Shown here: positions 54,053 through 62,520 of the stretch, piece after piece
How the letters are laid out: each line of letters begins with the position of its first letter
Position numbering within the stretch: the first letter of the stretch is position 1
From: Streptosporangium brasiliense
GTDB lineage: Bacteria > Actinomycetota > Actinomycetes > Streptosporangiales > Streptosporangiaceae
Length of the DNA stretch: 64,000 nt
Reading direction: 5' to 3'
NCBI RefSeq assembly: GCF_030811595.1
Contig: NZ_JAUSRB010000001.1
Coordinates: 496,001-560,000, forward strand
The notes under the pieces: model-generated
Told to the model about the DNA's origin: nothing
Seen by the model: only the letters and a program-made list of their open reading frames with translations
Database searches by the model: none
Made by a program: the position numbers and the translations under genes

Positions 54053-54179
54053 CCACCCCGCCCCCCGGCCGCTGACGGGTCCTCCCGGCAGGACGACGAC
54101 GGCACGGCTCAGGACAGGGACCGTCGCCACGGACCCGCGAGGACGCCTGGGCGCACACCGCCCCTCGCCGACCCGACGC

Positions 54180-54923
54180 TCAGGCCGCCCGACGGCTCAT
54201 GACGAGGTCCGCGACGATGCGGACCGGCGGGCACAAGGTCTGACCGCCCATCCTGAACAGCTCGTCGCGGGAGTCGAAGTAGCCCAGATCGGCCAGTACG
54301 TGGCCCGACAGGTCGCACGCCGAGCAGGTGACACCGTCCCAGTCCACGGCGGTGCGGGCGACCGCGTCGAAGAGCGTCTCACCGTCGGCGTTGGTGAACC
54401 CGCCACCCGCCCGCAAGGTGTCCAGGTCGCCGTAGAGCTCCGAGACGGCCGTCCACCGGCCGTCGAGGAGGAACTCCGGCCAGGCGAGCACCACCTGGCG
54501 GGGGATCAGCGCCCGCAGGCGGGGGAACCGCGGATACCAGAAGCGCCCCTCCACCAGCAGTCCTCTGACCCGGCTGGCGACCCCGCAGGCCCGCGCCACG
54601 GCTTCCAGCAGCGCCAGCCGCTGGCTGCACGACCCACGCCCCAGGGCGAGCGTCCTGGAGGCGGGCTGTGCTTCGTTCATGGCGTACACCGGACGCACCC
54701 GCGCGGCGATGAGCCGGTGGGCCGTGATCAGCAGATCCCGGCCCGTCCCGGCGCCCGTTTCCTGGACTTCGGCCGCCAGCTCCAGGATCCGGGGATGCCC
54801 CCGGTCGAGGATGGGCGTGGCCGCCAGCCCGCCTCCGGCCGTCGCCCGGCGGGGAGCGGTGGCGCGGCGGCGGCGTGATGGCGAGAGCATCGGCTCCATT
54901 CCATGATCGTGTCTTGGGTCCAT
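54180..54923 (-). CDS. Transglutaminase-like superfamily protein, probably degenerate
   Basis: 247 residues from ATG at 54923 (alternative in-frame ATG 54899). A basic N-terminus (about 1-40) precedes the core. The Cys motif LGRGSCSQRLALLEAVARACG near 115 keeps the usual transglutaminase/arylamine-type helix and ACGVASRVRGLLVEG follows as in PglZ/SirB-like transglutaminases. The expected catalytic His strand reads VVLAWPEFLLDGRWTAVSE: Leu replaces His, and the Asp position is also altered. C-terminal CSACDLS and TLCPPVRI add cysteines. Enzymatic activity is therefore doubtful. Confidence 0.7.
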   Translation of the reverse strand: MDPRHDHGMEPMLSPSRRRRATAPRRATAGGGLAATPILDRGHPRILELAAEVQETGAGTGRDLLITAHRLIAARVRPVYAMNEAQPASRTLALGRGSCSQRLALLEAVARACGVASRVRGLLVEGRFWYPRFPRLRALIPRQVVLAWPEFLLDGRWTAVSELYGDLDTLRAGGGFTNADGETLFDAVARTAVDWDGVTCSACDLSGHVLADLGYFDSRDELFRMGGQTLCPPVRIVADLVMSRRAA

Positions 54924-54978
54924 GATGCACCGGTGACGCCCGCCGTGTGCCCCAGATCGGGCATGGCCGCCTGGGCGG

Positions 54979-56127
54979 CTACCGGGGGCGCACCGTCCGG
55001 AAGAACTGCCGGATGTCCGAGACCAGCAGGTCCGGAGCCTGGAGCGACGCGAAGTGCCCGCCGTGGGAGAACCGCGACCAGTGGGTGATCGTGTTCGACA
55101 GCTCCGCCAGCCCGCGGATCGCCCGGTCGCCGAGGAAGTTCGCCACACCCGTGGGGACCGGTGAGGGCGCGGGACGCCGGCCCCACGCCTCCGATCCGGC
55201 CTCCAGGTAGAGTCGCGCGGCCGAGCCCGCGGTCGCGGTCAGCCAGAAGATCGTGACGTTGGTCAGGACGGTGTCCCGGTCGACGGGGGGCCGCTCCGTC
55301 CGGGTGGGATCCCAGTCCACGAACCATTCCAGGTTCCACGCGAGCTGTCCGGCCGGGGAGTCGTTGAGCGCGTAGGCGATGGTCTGCGGCCGGGTGGACA
55401 TCTGGGTGGCGTAGCCGGAGTGGCCGTACCACCACCTCTGGTTCTGCGCGGCCTGTTCCCGCTCCGCCGCGGAGAGCGTGTCCAGTTCGCCGGGATCGGC
55501 CGGGGTCGCGGCGTTGGCCAGCGCGTTGACATGGACGCCGATGACGTGCTCCCGGTCGATCCGGCCAAGCTCCGGGGAGACGATGCTGCCGAAGTCGCCG
55601 CCCTGGGCGCCGTAGCGGTGGTATCCCAGCCGCCGCATCAGCTCGGCCCAGGCCCGCGCCGTACGGTTGACGCCCCAGCCGGTCTCCCGCGTCGGCCCGG
55701 AGAACGCGAAGCCGGGCACCGAGGGGGCGACGACGTGGAAGGCGTCCGCCGGGTCCCCGCCGTGAGACCGGGGGTCGGTCAGCGGTCCGAGGATGTCGAG
55801 GAAGTCGTACACCGTGCTCGGCCACCCGTGTGTGACGATCAGCGGGACGGCGTCCGGCTCGGGCGAGCGCACGTGCAGGAAATGCACGTTCTGGCCGTCG
55901 ATCTCCGTGGTGAACTGCGGGACCCTGTTGAGGCGGGCCTCGTGCCCGCGCCAGTCGTAGCCGGTGCGCCAGTGCTCGACCAGCTCGACGAGGTAGTCCT
56001 TGTTCACCCCGTAGGTCCAGCCGACGCCGGGGAGCTCGTCCGGCCAGCGGGTGCGGGCCAGCCGGTCGCGCAGGTCGTCGAGTCCGGCCTGCGGGACGTC
56101 GATGCGGAAGGGCTCTACTGTGCTCAT
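54979..56127 (-). CDS. Epoxide hydrolase (EHN/alpha-beta hydrolase)
   Basis: 382 residues from ATG at 56127; a GTG at 56136 would add three residues. N-terminal EHN domain with [20 protein letters not shown] and [17 protein letters not shown]; oxyanion [11 protein letters not shown]; nucleophile Asp in [13 protein letters not shown] (about 180); lid tyrosines; catalytic His in [16 protein letters not shown] near 360. Opens epoxides to diols, in actinomycetes often in detoxification or secondary metabolism. Divergent from a WYL regulator gene with a dyad between them, so likely its target. Confidence 0.93.
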   Translation of the reverse strand: MSTVEPFRIDVPQAGLDDLRDRLARTRWPDELPGVGWTYGVNKDYLVELVEHWRTGYDWRGHEARLNRVPQFTTEIDGQNVHFLHVRSPEPDAVPLIVTHGWPSTVYDFLDILGPLTDPRSHGGDPADAFHVVAPSVPGFAFSGPTRETGWGVNRTARAWAELMRRLGYHRYGAQGGDFGSIVSPELGRIDREHVIGVHVNALANAATPADPGELDTLSAAEREQAAQNQRWWYGHSGYATQMSTRPQTIAYALNDSPAGQLAWNLEWFVDWDPTRTERPPVDRDTVLTNVTIFWLTATAGSAARLYLEAGSEAWGRRPAPSPVPTGVANFLGDRAIRGLAELSNTITHWSRFSHGGHFASLQAPDLLVSDIRQFFRTVRPR

Positions 56128-56145
56128 GCCGCCCACGATGCGCCC

Positions 56146-56172
56146 TGTGTAGGACAGCTCCGGTCCTGTACA
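56146..56172. promoter_or_regulatory. Candidate WYL-regulator operator
   Basis: Inverted repeat TGTGTAGGAC (56146-56155) / GTCCTGTACA (56163-56172), 8 of 10 positions paired, 7-base spacer, in the gap between the divergent epoxide hydrolase and WYL genes. Confidence 0.5.
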
Positions 56173-56189
56173 TCGGCGACAGTGGAGGA

Positions 56190-57143
56190 ATGCTGGAGAC
56201 TTCCGCTCGACTGCTGCGGCTGCTGTCGTTGCTGCAGATGCGCCGTGACTGGTCCGGTACGGAACTCGCCGGGCGGTTGGGCGTCACGACCAGGACGGTC
56301 CGCCGCGACGTCGACAGGTTGCGTGAGCTGGGATACCCGGTGCACGCCTGGAAGGGGCCGGTGGGCGGTTACCGGCTCGGCGCCGGCGCTTCGCTGCCCC
56401 CGCTGCTGCTGGACGACGAGGAGGCGGTGGCGGTCACGGTCGGGCTGCACACCACGGCGGCGGGCCATGTGTCGGGGGCCGAAGAGGCCTCGCTGCGCGC
56501 CCTGGCCAAGATCGAGCAGGTGCTGCCGTCCCGGCTGCGGCCCCAGGTGGCCGCGCTGAAGGGCGCGGTGGTCACGATGCCGCCGGGGAGCGAGCCCACC
56601 GTGGAGGCGGCGGCGCTCACCGCGATCTCGGCCGCGGTCCGAGCCGGTGAGCTGCTGCGTTTCGACTACGTCAGCCACCACGAGACCGAGTCCCGCCGCG
56701 CCGTCGAGCCGCATCGCCTGGTCTGCTGGGGGCGGAGGTGGTATCTGGTCGGGTGGGACGTCGAACGGGCGGACTGGCGCACCTTCCGGGTCGACCGGAT
56801 CTCGCTGCGGACGCCCAACGGTCCTCGGTTCGCCCACCGCGAGCCCCCCGACGGTGACGTGGCCGCCTACCTGCGCAGAACGATGGGCTTCGAGATGTGG
56901 CCGCTGCGCGCGCGGTTGCGGGTGCACGCCTCCGCGGCCGAGGTCACCGCGCGCGTCAACGGAACGGTGACCCCCCTCGACGACCACACCTGCCTGCTGG
57001 AACTCGCCGCGGACTCCTTCGGCCCCGTCGTGCTCGTGCTGAGCATGCTCGACGCCGACTTCGAGGTCGAGTCACCACCCGAACTCGCCCGGCACATCCG
57101 CAAGCTGTCCACCCGCTTCGCCGACGCGGTCACCCACGACTGA
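56190..57143 (+). CDS. WYL-domain transcriptional regulator (DeoR-type HTH)
   Basis: 317 residues. ATG at 56190 follows GTGGAGGA. HTH about 1-60: [20 protein letters not shown], then [20 protein letters not shown] and [14 protein letters not shown] domain about 150-235 with [41 protein letters not shown]; the WCX-type C-terminal domain follows. WYL proteins sense small ligands or nucleic acids. Divergent from the epoxide hydrolase gene. Confidence 0.94.
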   Translation: MLETSARLLRLLSLLQMRRDWSGTELAGRLGVTTRTVRRDVDRLRELGYPVHAWKGPVGGYRLGAGASLPPLLLDDEEAVAVTVGLHTTAAGHVSGAEEASLRALAKIEQVLPSRLRPQVAALKGAVVTMPPGSEPTVEAAALTAISAAVRAGELLRFDYVSHHETESRRAVEPHRLVCWGRRWYLVGWDVERADWRTFRVDRISLRTPNGPRFAHREPPDGDVAAYLRRTMGFEMWPLRARLRVHASAAEVTARVNGTVTPLDDHTCLLELAADSFGPVVLVLSMLDADFEVESPPELARHIRKLSTRFADAVTHD

Positions 57144-57245
57144 CCGGGCGCGCGGGACTGGCCGGGAACCCGGGGGCGCCGCCGTCCGATCCCGAGGCGG
57201 CCTCACCTCGATCACCCGGCTCCGCGTCGCCGGCGTCCCTCCCGC

Positions 57246-57731
57246 TCACTCCGCCGAGCCGGGCCACTCCTCAGGCTGCGAAACGTAGGTGCCACGATGG
57301 GGCACGGTGAAGACCCAGCCCTGGTCGCGCAGGAACGCGACGGCGTTCCGGATGGTGACCTTGGCGACGCCGTACTGCTCCATCAGCATTTTCTCGCTGG
57401 GGATCGCGCGGTTCGGCCGGAACTCGCCTTCGCGGATGCGCACGGCGACCTCGTCGGCGATCTGCTGGTAGAGGGGCGTCTTGCGGGGAGCCCGTGGCAC
57501 ATCCGGTTCGCCGACGAAAGTCCCTTCGCCCTGCACGGTGTAGACGAGCCCTTGCTCGCGGAGCTCCCGCGCGACCCGGCGAGCGGTCGCCCGGGCGATG
57601 CCGTACTCGCTCTCCAGCTCGGTCTCGCTGGGCATGGCCTCGCCGGGAGTGATGTCGCCGTTGGTGATTCGTTCACGAATCACCTCCGCTATTTGCTTAT
57701 AGACCGGTATGGGGCCGTCTCGATCAAGCAC
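57246..57731 (-). CDS. Tandem winged-helix GntR protein without effector domain
   Basis: 161 residues from GTG at 57731. Two complete GntR winged helices in one chain: first about 7-70 (IPVYKQIAEVIRERITNG, MPSETELESEYGIARATARR, GEGTFVG), second about 84-150 (TPLYQQIADEVAVRIREG, IPSEKMLMEQYGVAKVTIRN, HRGTYVS). No FCD, UTRA or aminotransferase domain follows. A single chain could bind a direct repeat or four half-sites as a dimer. A leaderless-type -10 lies at 57738-57743. Confidence 0.92.
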   Translation of the reverse strand: MLDRDGPIPVYKQIAEVIRERITNGDITPGEAMPSETELESEYGIARATARRVARELREQGLVYTVQGEGTFVGEPDVPRAPRKTPLYQQIADEVAVRIREGEFRPNRAIPSEKMLMEQYGVAKVTIRNAVAFLRDQGWVFTVPHRGTYVSQPEEWPGSAE

Positions 57732-57737
57732 GGTTGA

Positions 57738-57743
57738 ACACTA
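57738..57743 (-). promoter_or_regulatory. -10 element for the tandem GntR gene
   Basis: TAGTGT on the minus strand, 6 bases before the GTG at 57731. A GTATAC palindrome (57757-57762) lies just upstream. On the plus strand TATAGT at 57829-57834 is a candidate -10 for the hypothetical gene at 57870. Confidence 0.45.
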
Positions 57744-57869
57744 GACCAATGCAAACGTATACCTACATAACGGACGTTCATTGGAACGAGACTATACGAG
57801 CGAGTAGACCGGGACGGATGACCTAACTTATAGTCACCGAGTGATCGTGCGAGGAAGGCGGTGGTGGGG

Positions 57870-58166
57870 ATGGTGACCGGGGTGTCGAGAGAGCGGCATC
57901 ACGGGCATCATCTCGGGCCGTTGCAGGCGGTGCACGAGCTGATCGACTGGCGGCCGGAGCGGCCGAGGGCCGATCGGGTGCGGGTGAAGGAGCACACCTG
58001 TGACTGCCGGGCGACCTTCTACGAGCTGTGTCAGGCAGGCGGATTGATGTTCGTACGGCGGACGCATCGGCTGAGAGGAGCGGTGACCGTGCACGAGTCG
58101 CCCTGGGCGCTCTCGCGCCAGGTGGAGGAGCTGTGGCTCCGCCTGCTGATGGGCAGCGCCCGTTGA
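57870..58166 (+). CDS. Conserved-looking hypothetical protein
   Basis: 98 residues from ATG at 57870 (GGTGGGG nearby; GTG at 57861 possible). Sequence features: CDCRATFYELCQAGG near 48-62, LMFVRRTHR, and ESPWALSRQVEELWLRLLMG at the C-terminus. The aromatic/Cys pattern is not random and resembles small actinomycete proteins that occur beside GntR regulators (from memory; no database check). No known catalytic motif. Divergent from the tandem-wHTH GntR gene, so it is a possible target of that regulator. Confidence 0.65.
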   Translation: MVTGVSRERHHGHHLGPLQAVHELIDWRPERPRADRVRVKEHTCDCRATFYELCQAGGLMFVRRTHRLRGAVTVHESPWALSRQVEELWLRLLMGSAR

Positions 58167-58212
58167 CGGCCGGACGGCCGTGCTCGGCGGCGGGGCGCAT
58201 GTCGCTCCGTCC

Positions 58213-58516
58213 GGGCATCCCATGAGCTCCCTGCCTCTCCGGCGGGCCATGACGGTCGGGGAGGCAGGGCGGTGGTCCCCGCGTCCGTTGAAGGGCGGAC
58301 GCGGGACCACCACGTGAAACTCCCCGGTGGGCTTCCCTTCCCATCACCCGCCGGGGTGCTGTCCTCAGCGGGCATCCCACAATCCGACCGCTGAGGGCCG
58401 GCGGTGGTCCCGTGCCAACCGGGTGGCACGGGATCACCGCCAAGCGAGACCCCATCAAGCGAAACCCTCATCGAGACCCTCATGTGGAACCCGCCCTTCG
58501 GGAGGCCGGCTTCCAC
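58213..58516. ncRNA. Array of consecutive stem-loops, candidate structured RNA or repeat element
   Basis: Between the hypothetical gene and radC no gene is supported; instead there are five adjacent hairpins: 58229-58269 (12 bp), 58271-58311 (16-17 bp with a bulge), 58322-58356 (10 bp), 58363-58396 (9 bp), 58400-58441 (18 bp with one wobble), then a smaller one at 58484-58516. Two halves look duplicated: CGGGCATCCCA occurs at 58212-58222 and 58369-58379, and GGCGGTGGTCCC opens hairpins 2 and 5. CGAGACCC/CGAAACCC short repeats follow at 58445-58480. Could be an RNA, a protein-binding array or a mobile repeat. Confidence 0.55.
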
Positions 58517-58573
58517 CCGGGCCGCCGTCCACCCGGAGCGCCGCCGGGCGGGCGGCTCTCGGCCGGGCCGCCG

Positions 58574-59230
58574 TCAGGCGGCGATGCGGCGCCAGGCGGT
58601 GTCGGTGACGATCACGTGGTCGAGGAGGCGGATCCCGACGGTCTCGGCGGCCTCGCGGAGGCGGACGGTGACCTCCAGGTCGGCCGGGCTGGGTTCGAGG
58701 GAGCCGCTGGGGTGGTTGTGGGCCAGGCCGAAGGAGGCGCCGCCGGAGGTGAGGACGGTGGTGATGATCTCCCGGACGGGAGCCGGGGCGTGGTCGCTGC
58801 CGCCCTCGCTGGCGATCGCCCTGCGGGTCACCGCGCCGCTCGGGTCGCAGACCACGACGACCACGCGCTCGTGGCCGAGGCCGCGCAGCAGCGGGGAGGC
58901 GACGGCGGCCAGGTCTCCCGAGCAGGTGATCCGGCGGCGCTCCGGCTCCGACTGCGCCTGCCGTACGAGATGGAAGGCGGCGACGACCCGGGCGGCCTTG
59001 GCCGGGCCGATGCCGGGGACCGACATCAGGCGGTGGGCGTCGGAACGGGCCAGGCCGCGCAGGTCGCCGCAGTGGGCGATCAGATGGGAGGCGAGCTCGA
59101 CCGCGTTGGTGCCCCGGCTGCCCGAGCCGATCAGCAGGGCGAGCAGCTCCCGGTCGGCCAGCGCGGTCGCGCCACCGGACAGCAGCCGCTCGCGCGGCTG
59201 GTCGCTGGGGGGCATGTCCTTGACGCGCAA
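58574..59230 (-). CDS. radC: RadC/JAB-domain protein
   Basis: 218 residues from TTG at 59230 (MRVKDMPPSDQPRERLL matches the family start; ATG 59215 is the alternative). N-terminal helix-hairpin-helix: LMSVPGIGPAKAARVVAAF. C-terminal JAB/MPN zinc motif: glutamate side upstream, then GLAHNHPSGSLEPSPADLEVT. RadC is a widespread chromosomal protein once linked to DNA repair; its real function is uncertain. It stands alone here, transcribed towards the stem-loop array. Confidence 0.94.
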   Translation of the reverse strand: MRVKDMPPSDQPRERLLSGGATALADRELLALLIGSGSRGTNAVELASHLIAHCGDLRGLARSDAHRLMSVPGIGPAKAARVVAAFHLVRQAQSEPERRRITCSGDLAAVASPLLRGLGHERVVVVVCDPSGAVTRRAIASEGGSDHAPAPVREIITTVLTSGGASFGLAHNHPSGSLEPSPADLEVTVRLREAAETVGIRLLDHVIVTDTAWRRIAA

Positions 59231-59318
59231 TCGGCACCTCCGGCTTGGAAAACCAGCTCGGTTGTACCAGGCGGCACCGACATTCCGCCCCGGCCGGGGC
59301 GTGGGGGCCGGGGAGGTC

Positions 59319-59948
59319 TCAGCGGGTGGCCAGCGCCCGTTCCAGGGCGTCGAAGGAGCGGTTCAGCAGGGCGATGTGGTCGTCGATGACGTCGTCGAAG
59401 CTCTCGCCGGCGAGGATCCTGCGGGCGGTGGTGATGTAGGTCGTGCGGTAGGCAGAGACGACCAGCGCCGCCGCCACCCGGGGCCACGGGTCGCCGGGAC
59501 CGGCCCCGGAGGTCTCGGCGAACAGCGAGCCGAGCAGGTCCTCCAGGCCGTCCACCAGCTCCCTGGCCCGTGCCTGCAGAGCCGGGGAGTCGAGTATGAC
59601 CTGCCAGAAGAACTGGTAGCCGTCGCCGACCCCGCCCAGGGGATGGCGCCGCTCCAGCAGGCCCAGCAGCATGCGGCGCAGCGCGGCCAGCGGCTCCTCG
59701 CCCTCGGGGCGCTCGCGGACCGCGCAGGTGATCAGCTCGGCGGCCTCGGGGAACCGGTCGAGGAAGAGGTCCTCCTTCTTCGGGAAGTAGTTGAAGACCG
59801 TCTTCGTCGAGACGTCGGCCGCCTCGGCCACCTCGGCGACCGTGACGTTGTCGAACCCGCGCTGGATGAAGAGGCCGGAGGCCACGTCCGAGATCGCCTT
59901 GCGGGTCTGCTGCTTCTTCCGCTCGCGGAGTCCAGGCTCATAGCTCAC
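59319..59948 (-). CDS. TetR-family regulator of the flavin monooxygenase
   Basis: 209 residues from GTG at 59948, chosen over GTG 59957 because TATAGT (59961-59956) lies 7 bases before it, predicting a leaderless transcript. HTH: TRKAISDVASGLFIQRGFDN, then VTVAEVAEAADVSTKTVFNYFPKKEDL. C-terminal ligand domain about 70-205 with SAYRTTYITTARRIL. Divergent from the FAD monooxygenase gene, with an inverted repeat between the two. Confidence 0.93.
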   Translation of the reverse strand: MSYEPGLRERKKQQTRKAISDVASGLFIQRGFDNVTVAEVAEAADVSTKTVFNYFPKKEDLFLDRFPEAAELITCAVRERPEGEEPLAALRRMLLGLLERRHPLGGVGDGYQFFWQVILDSPALQARARELVDGLEDLLGSLFAETSGAGPGDPWPRVAAALVVSAYRTTYITTARRILAGESFDDVIDDHIALLNRSFDALERALATR

Positions 59949-59966
59949 GGTAATCACTATAGTTGA

Positions 59967-59995
59967 TAAAAACTTTTAGTCGCAGTAAGTTTTTA
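59967..59995. promoter_or_regulatory. Candidate TetR operator
   Basis: Perfect 9-bp arms TAAAAACTT (59967-59975) and AAGTTTTTA (59987-59995) with an 11-base spacer, AT-rich against the local background, between divergent TetR and monooxygenase genes and overlapping the TetR promoter region. Confidence 0.7.
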
Positions 59996-60024
59996 GCGAC
60001 GGTAGTGATTGTCCGGGAGGTGGC

Positions 60025-61557
60025 ATGTCGTACGACGTTGACGTGGTGGTGGCCGGGGGCGGCCCCGTGGGGCTGATGCTCGCCTGTGAGCTGCGGCTCG
60101 GCGGCGTCTCGGTCGTGGTGCTGGAGCGGCTGGCCGAGATGGACCCCACCATCAAGGCCGGCGCGCTGAACACGCCCAGCGTGGAGGCGCTCTACCGGCG
60201 CGGTCTGCTGCCCGCGCTGCAGCGGGCCCAGGAGGAGAACCTGGAGCGGTATGCCGCGTTCATGCGGCAGCGGCTCCCCGAAGGAGGGCCCGCCAAGGCG
60301 CCGCCGAGGTTCGCCGGCCACTTCGCGGGGATCATGCTCAGCGGCGACCGGCTCGACCCGTCCGACCCGGAGCTGACCGGGCACGGCCCCGCGGACCTCG
60401 TCGGCATGGTCAATCAGCAGCAGCTTGAGGAGCTCCTGGCCCTGCGTGCCGCCGAGCTCGGGGTCGAGGTGCGCCGGGGTGTGGAGCTGACCGGCCTGGA
60501 GGCCGACGCCGACGGGGTGACCGTCATGACGGGCGACGGGCGGATCCGGGGCCGCTGGCTGGCCGGCTGCGACGGCGGCAGGAGCACGGTCCGCAAGCTC
60601 GCCGGCTTCGACTTCCCCGGCACCGGCCCGGAGATCACCGCCTACCAGGCCATGGTGGAGATGGAGGGCTCCCAGGCGCTGGGGGCGGGCTGGCAGGCCA
60701 CCCCCACCGGCGTCTACGCGCACGGCCCGATGCCCGGCCGCGTCCTCACCGTGGAGTTCGGCGGCGCTCCGGCCGACCGGGACGCCCCGGTCACCGCCGA
60801 TGAGCTGCAGGCGTCCATCCGGAACGTCAGCGGGGTCGACGCCGTCGTGACCGGGGTCAGGACCGCGACCCGGTTCACCGACAACGCCCGCCAGGCGACC
60901 ACCTACCGGCTCGGGCGGGTGCTGCTGGCCGGTGACGCGGCCCACGTCCACTCGCCCTTCGGTGGCCAGGGCCTGAACCTGGGGCTCGGGGACGCGATGA
61001 ACCTCGGCTGGAAGCTCGCCGCCACCGTGCGCGGCCGGGCTCCGGAAGGTCTGCTGGACACCTACACCGCCGAACGCCACCCGATCGGCGCCTGGGTGCT
61101 GGACTGGACGCGCGCCCAGATCGCGCTGATGCGCCCCGATCCGCACGCCCGGGCGCTGCGCGAGGTGGTGGCCCAGCTGGCGGAGACCGTCACCGGGACC
61201 ACCTACTTCGTCAAGAAGATCTCCGGGGTCTGGCAGCGCTACGACCTTCCCGGCGACCATCGGCTGATCGGCGGCAGCGCGCCGGACCTCGGGCTGGCCG
61301 ACGGCTCCAGGCTCGCCGACCACCTGCACGACGGCCGGGCGCTGCTGCTGGACCCGGCGGGGGAGCTGCGGGCGGCGGCCGGCGGCTACGGCGACCGGTT
61401 GAAGGTGGTCACCGGGGCCCTGCCCGACCGGCCCGAGCTGGCCGGGCTGCTGGTGCGGCCGGACGGGGCCGTCGCCTGGGCGGCCGACGCCGGCCGGGCG
61501 GACCCCGGCGCGCTGGAGGCGGCCCTGCGCGCGTGGCTCGGCGCGCCGGCCTCCTAG
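60025..61557 (+). CDS. FAD-dependent aromatic monooxygenase (PheA/TfdB, class A flavoprotein)
   Basis: 510 residues from ATG at 60025 with GGGAGGTGG upstream. FAD-binding GxGxxG as VVAGGGPVGLMLACEL at 8-23, the Rossmann acidic end VVVLERLAEMD, the DG motif GCDGGRSTVRKLAGFDFPG near 178, and the GD motif LLAGDAAHVHSPFGGQG near 305. The C-terminal thioredoxin-like domain matches phenol/2,4-dichlorophenol-hydroxylase and polyketide tailoring enzymes. Hydroxylates an aromatic or polyketide-like substrate using NAD(P)H. TetR-controlled, so possibly detoxification such as rifamycin- or tetracycline-type drug oxidation (inference). Confidence 0.93.
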   Translation: MSYDVDVVVAGGGPVGLMLACELRLGGVSVVVLERLAEMDPTIKAGALNTPSVEALYRRGLLPALQRAQEENLERYAAFMRQRLPEGGPAKAPPRFAGHFAGIMLSGDRLDPSDPELTGHGPADLVGMVNQQQLEELLALRAAELGVEVRRGVELTGLEADADGVTVMTGDGRIRGRWLAGCDGGRSTVRKLAGFDFPGTGPEITAYQAMVEMEGSQALGAGWQATPTGVYAHGPMPGRVLTVEFGGAPADRDAPVTADELQASIRNVSGVDAVVTGVRTATRFTDNARQATTYRLGRVLLAGDAAHVHSPFGGQGLNLGLGDAMNLGWKLAATVRGRAPEGLLDTYTAERHPIGAWVLDWTRAQIALMRPDPHARALREVVAQLAETVTGTTYFVKKISGVWQRYDLPGDHRLIGGSAPDLGLADGSRLADHLHDGRALLLDPAGELRAAAGGYGDRLKVVTGALPDRPELAGLLVRPDGAVAWAADAGRADPGALEAALRAWLGAPAS

Positions 61558-61596
61558 GGCTGCGGGGAGGCGCCGGCCTTCTAGGGCTGCGGGGAG
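61543..61596. repeat. 27-bp tandem duplication across two convergent stop codons
   Basis: Units 61543-61569 and 61570-61596 match at 26 of 27 positions. The first carries the monooxygenase stop (61555-61557); the second carries the GntR gene stop on the other strand (61581-61583). The duplication therefore supplied the end of one of these genes. Confidence 0.92.
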
Positions 61597-62306
61597 TGGG
61601 CGTAGACCAGGCGGAAGCGGTCGCCGGGGATGACGATGTCGCTGGTCTCGACCGGGCGGTCGCCGGCCCAGTGGGTGCGTTCGACGTGGAGGACGTGGAC
61701 GCCGGTCGGCAGGGCGAGGGCGTCACTCTCGGTGGGCTGGGGGACGCGGGTGTAGACCTCCTCCACTATTTCGGTGATCTTGACGCCGAGCGCGGACAGC
61801 CGGGCGATCAGGCCGCGGGGGTGCTCCTCGGCGGCGGGCTCGCTGAACTCGACGGGCTCGTAGGAGGTGGCGAGCTGGACCGGTCTGCCGTCGCCCCGGA
61901 AGACGTGGCGGGTGCGGGTCACCGGGGCGGAGTCGTCCAGGCGCAGGCGCTGGGCGATCTCCGGGGTGGCCTCCGCGGGCTCGGCCCGCCGCTCCCAGGA
62001 GGCGCGGGGGCCCTGCGACTGGATCTCGGCGCCGAAGGGGGAGTGGTGGTCGGGCAGGCGCCAGCGGTGCAGCGGGAGCAGCACGGGCTGGGCCCGGACG
62101 TAGTGGCCGGAGCCGACCCGGCCGACGACCAGCCCTTCGGCGGCGAGCACGCGCAGCGCGTGGCGGGCGGCGGTCTCGCCCACGCCGTACTTGCGGGTGA
62201 GCTGGGCGCGGGAGGGGATCGGCGCGCCGGGGGAGAGGGAGCCGTCGACGATCTGACGGCGGATGTCGGCGACGACGCGCAGGTAGACCGGATCGGAGGT
62301 TGCCAC
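61581..62306 (-). CDS. GntR-family regulator, HutC/UTRA subfamily
   Basis: 241 residues from GTG at 62306. Winged helix about 5-75: PVYLRVVADIRRQIVDGSLS, IPSRAQLTRKYGVGETAARH, GSGHYV. UTRA domain about 95-235: SWERRAEPAEATPEIAQRL, VTRTRHVFRGDGRPVQLATS, VEEVYTRVPQPTESDALAL, HVERTHWAGDRPVETSDIV. UTRA regulators bind sugars, histidine derivatives or similar ligands; the target here is not obvious. Convergent with the monooxygenase gene; upstream lies the structured non-coding region. Confidence 0.94.
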   Translation of the reverse strand: MATSDPVYLRVVADIRRQIVDGSLSPGAPIPSRAQLTRKYGVGETAARHALRVLAAEGLVVGRVGSGHYVRAQPVLLPLHRWRLPDHHSPFGAEIQSQGPRASWERRAEPAEATPEIAQRLRLDDSAPVTRTRHVFRGDGRPVQLATSYEPVEFSEPAAEEHPRGLIARLSALGVKITEIVEEVYTRVPQPTESDALALPTGVHVLHVERTHWAGDRPVETSDIVIPGDRFRLVYAHSPQP

Positions 62307-62478
62307 GTGTCCATCCCTGGGTTCGACAGGCGTCGTCCCATCCTGTCGTATTCGATGGACAACTCAGGGTAATGGCCCCGGTTTGGAGCTCCAACTTTGC
62401 GGGGGCCCGGAGAAGTGCCCGAAAATATCTCAGAGACCGTGTAACACCCGCGTAAGCGCCCGCGATTCAACGGTAGAG

Positions 62479-62516
62479 GCCGCCGATGTGTGTACCCCCG
62501 AGCACATATCGGCGGC
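62479..62516 (+). terminator. Strong hairpin in the GntR-dapA gap
   Basis: 14-bp stem with one G-U (62479-62492 with 62503-62516), 10-base C-rich loop, followed by TTCTTTC. Looks like an intrinsic terminator on the plus strand, although no plus-strand gene precedes it within 900 bases. Confidence 0.65.
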
Positions 62517-62520
62517 TTCT

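Noticed and set aside
57823..58458. Minus-strand frame of 211 codons over the stem-loop array
   Set aside because: Arg/Pro/Ala-rich translation of inverted repeats without start signal; overlaps the hypothetical gene at 57870.
62479..62516. Possible 6C-type actinobacterial small RNA because of the C-rich hairpin loop
   Set aside because: Only one loop is C-rich (five Cs); the neighbouring hairpin loop is not, so the two-hairpin 6C pattern is not met.
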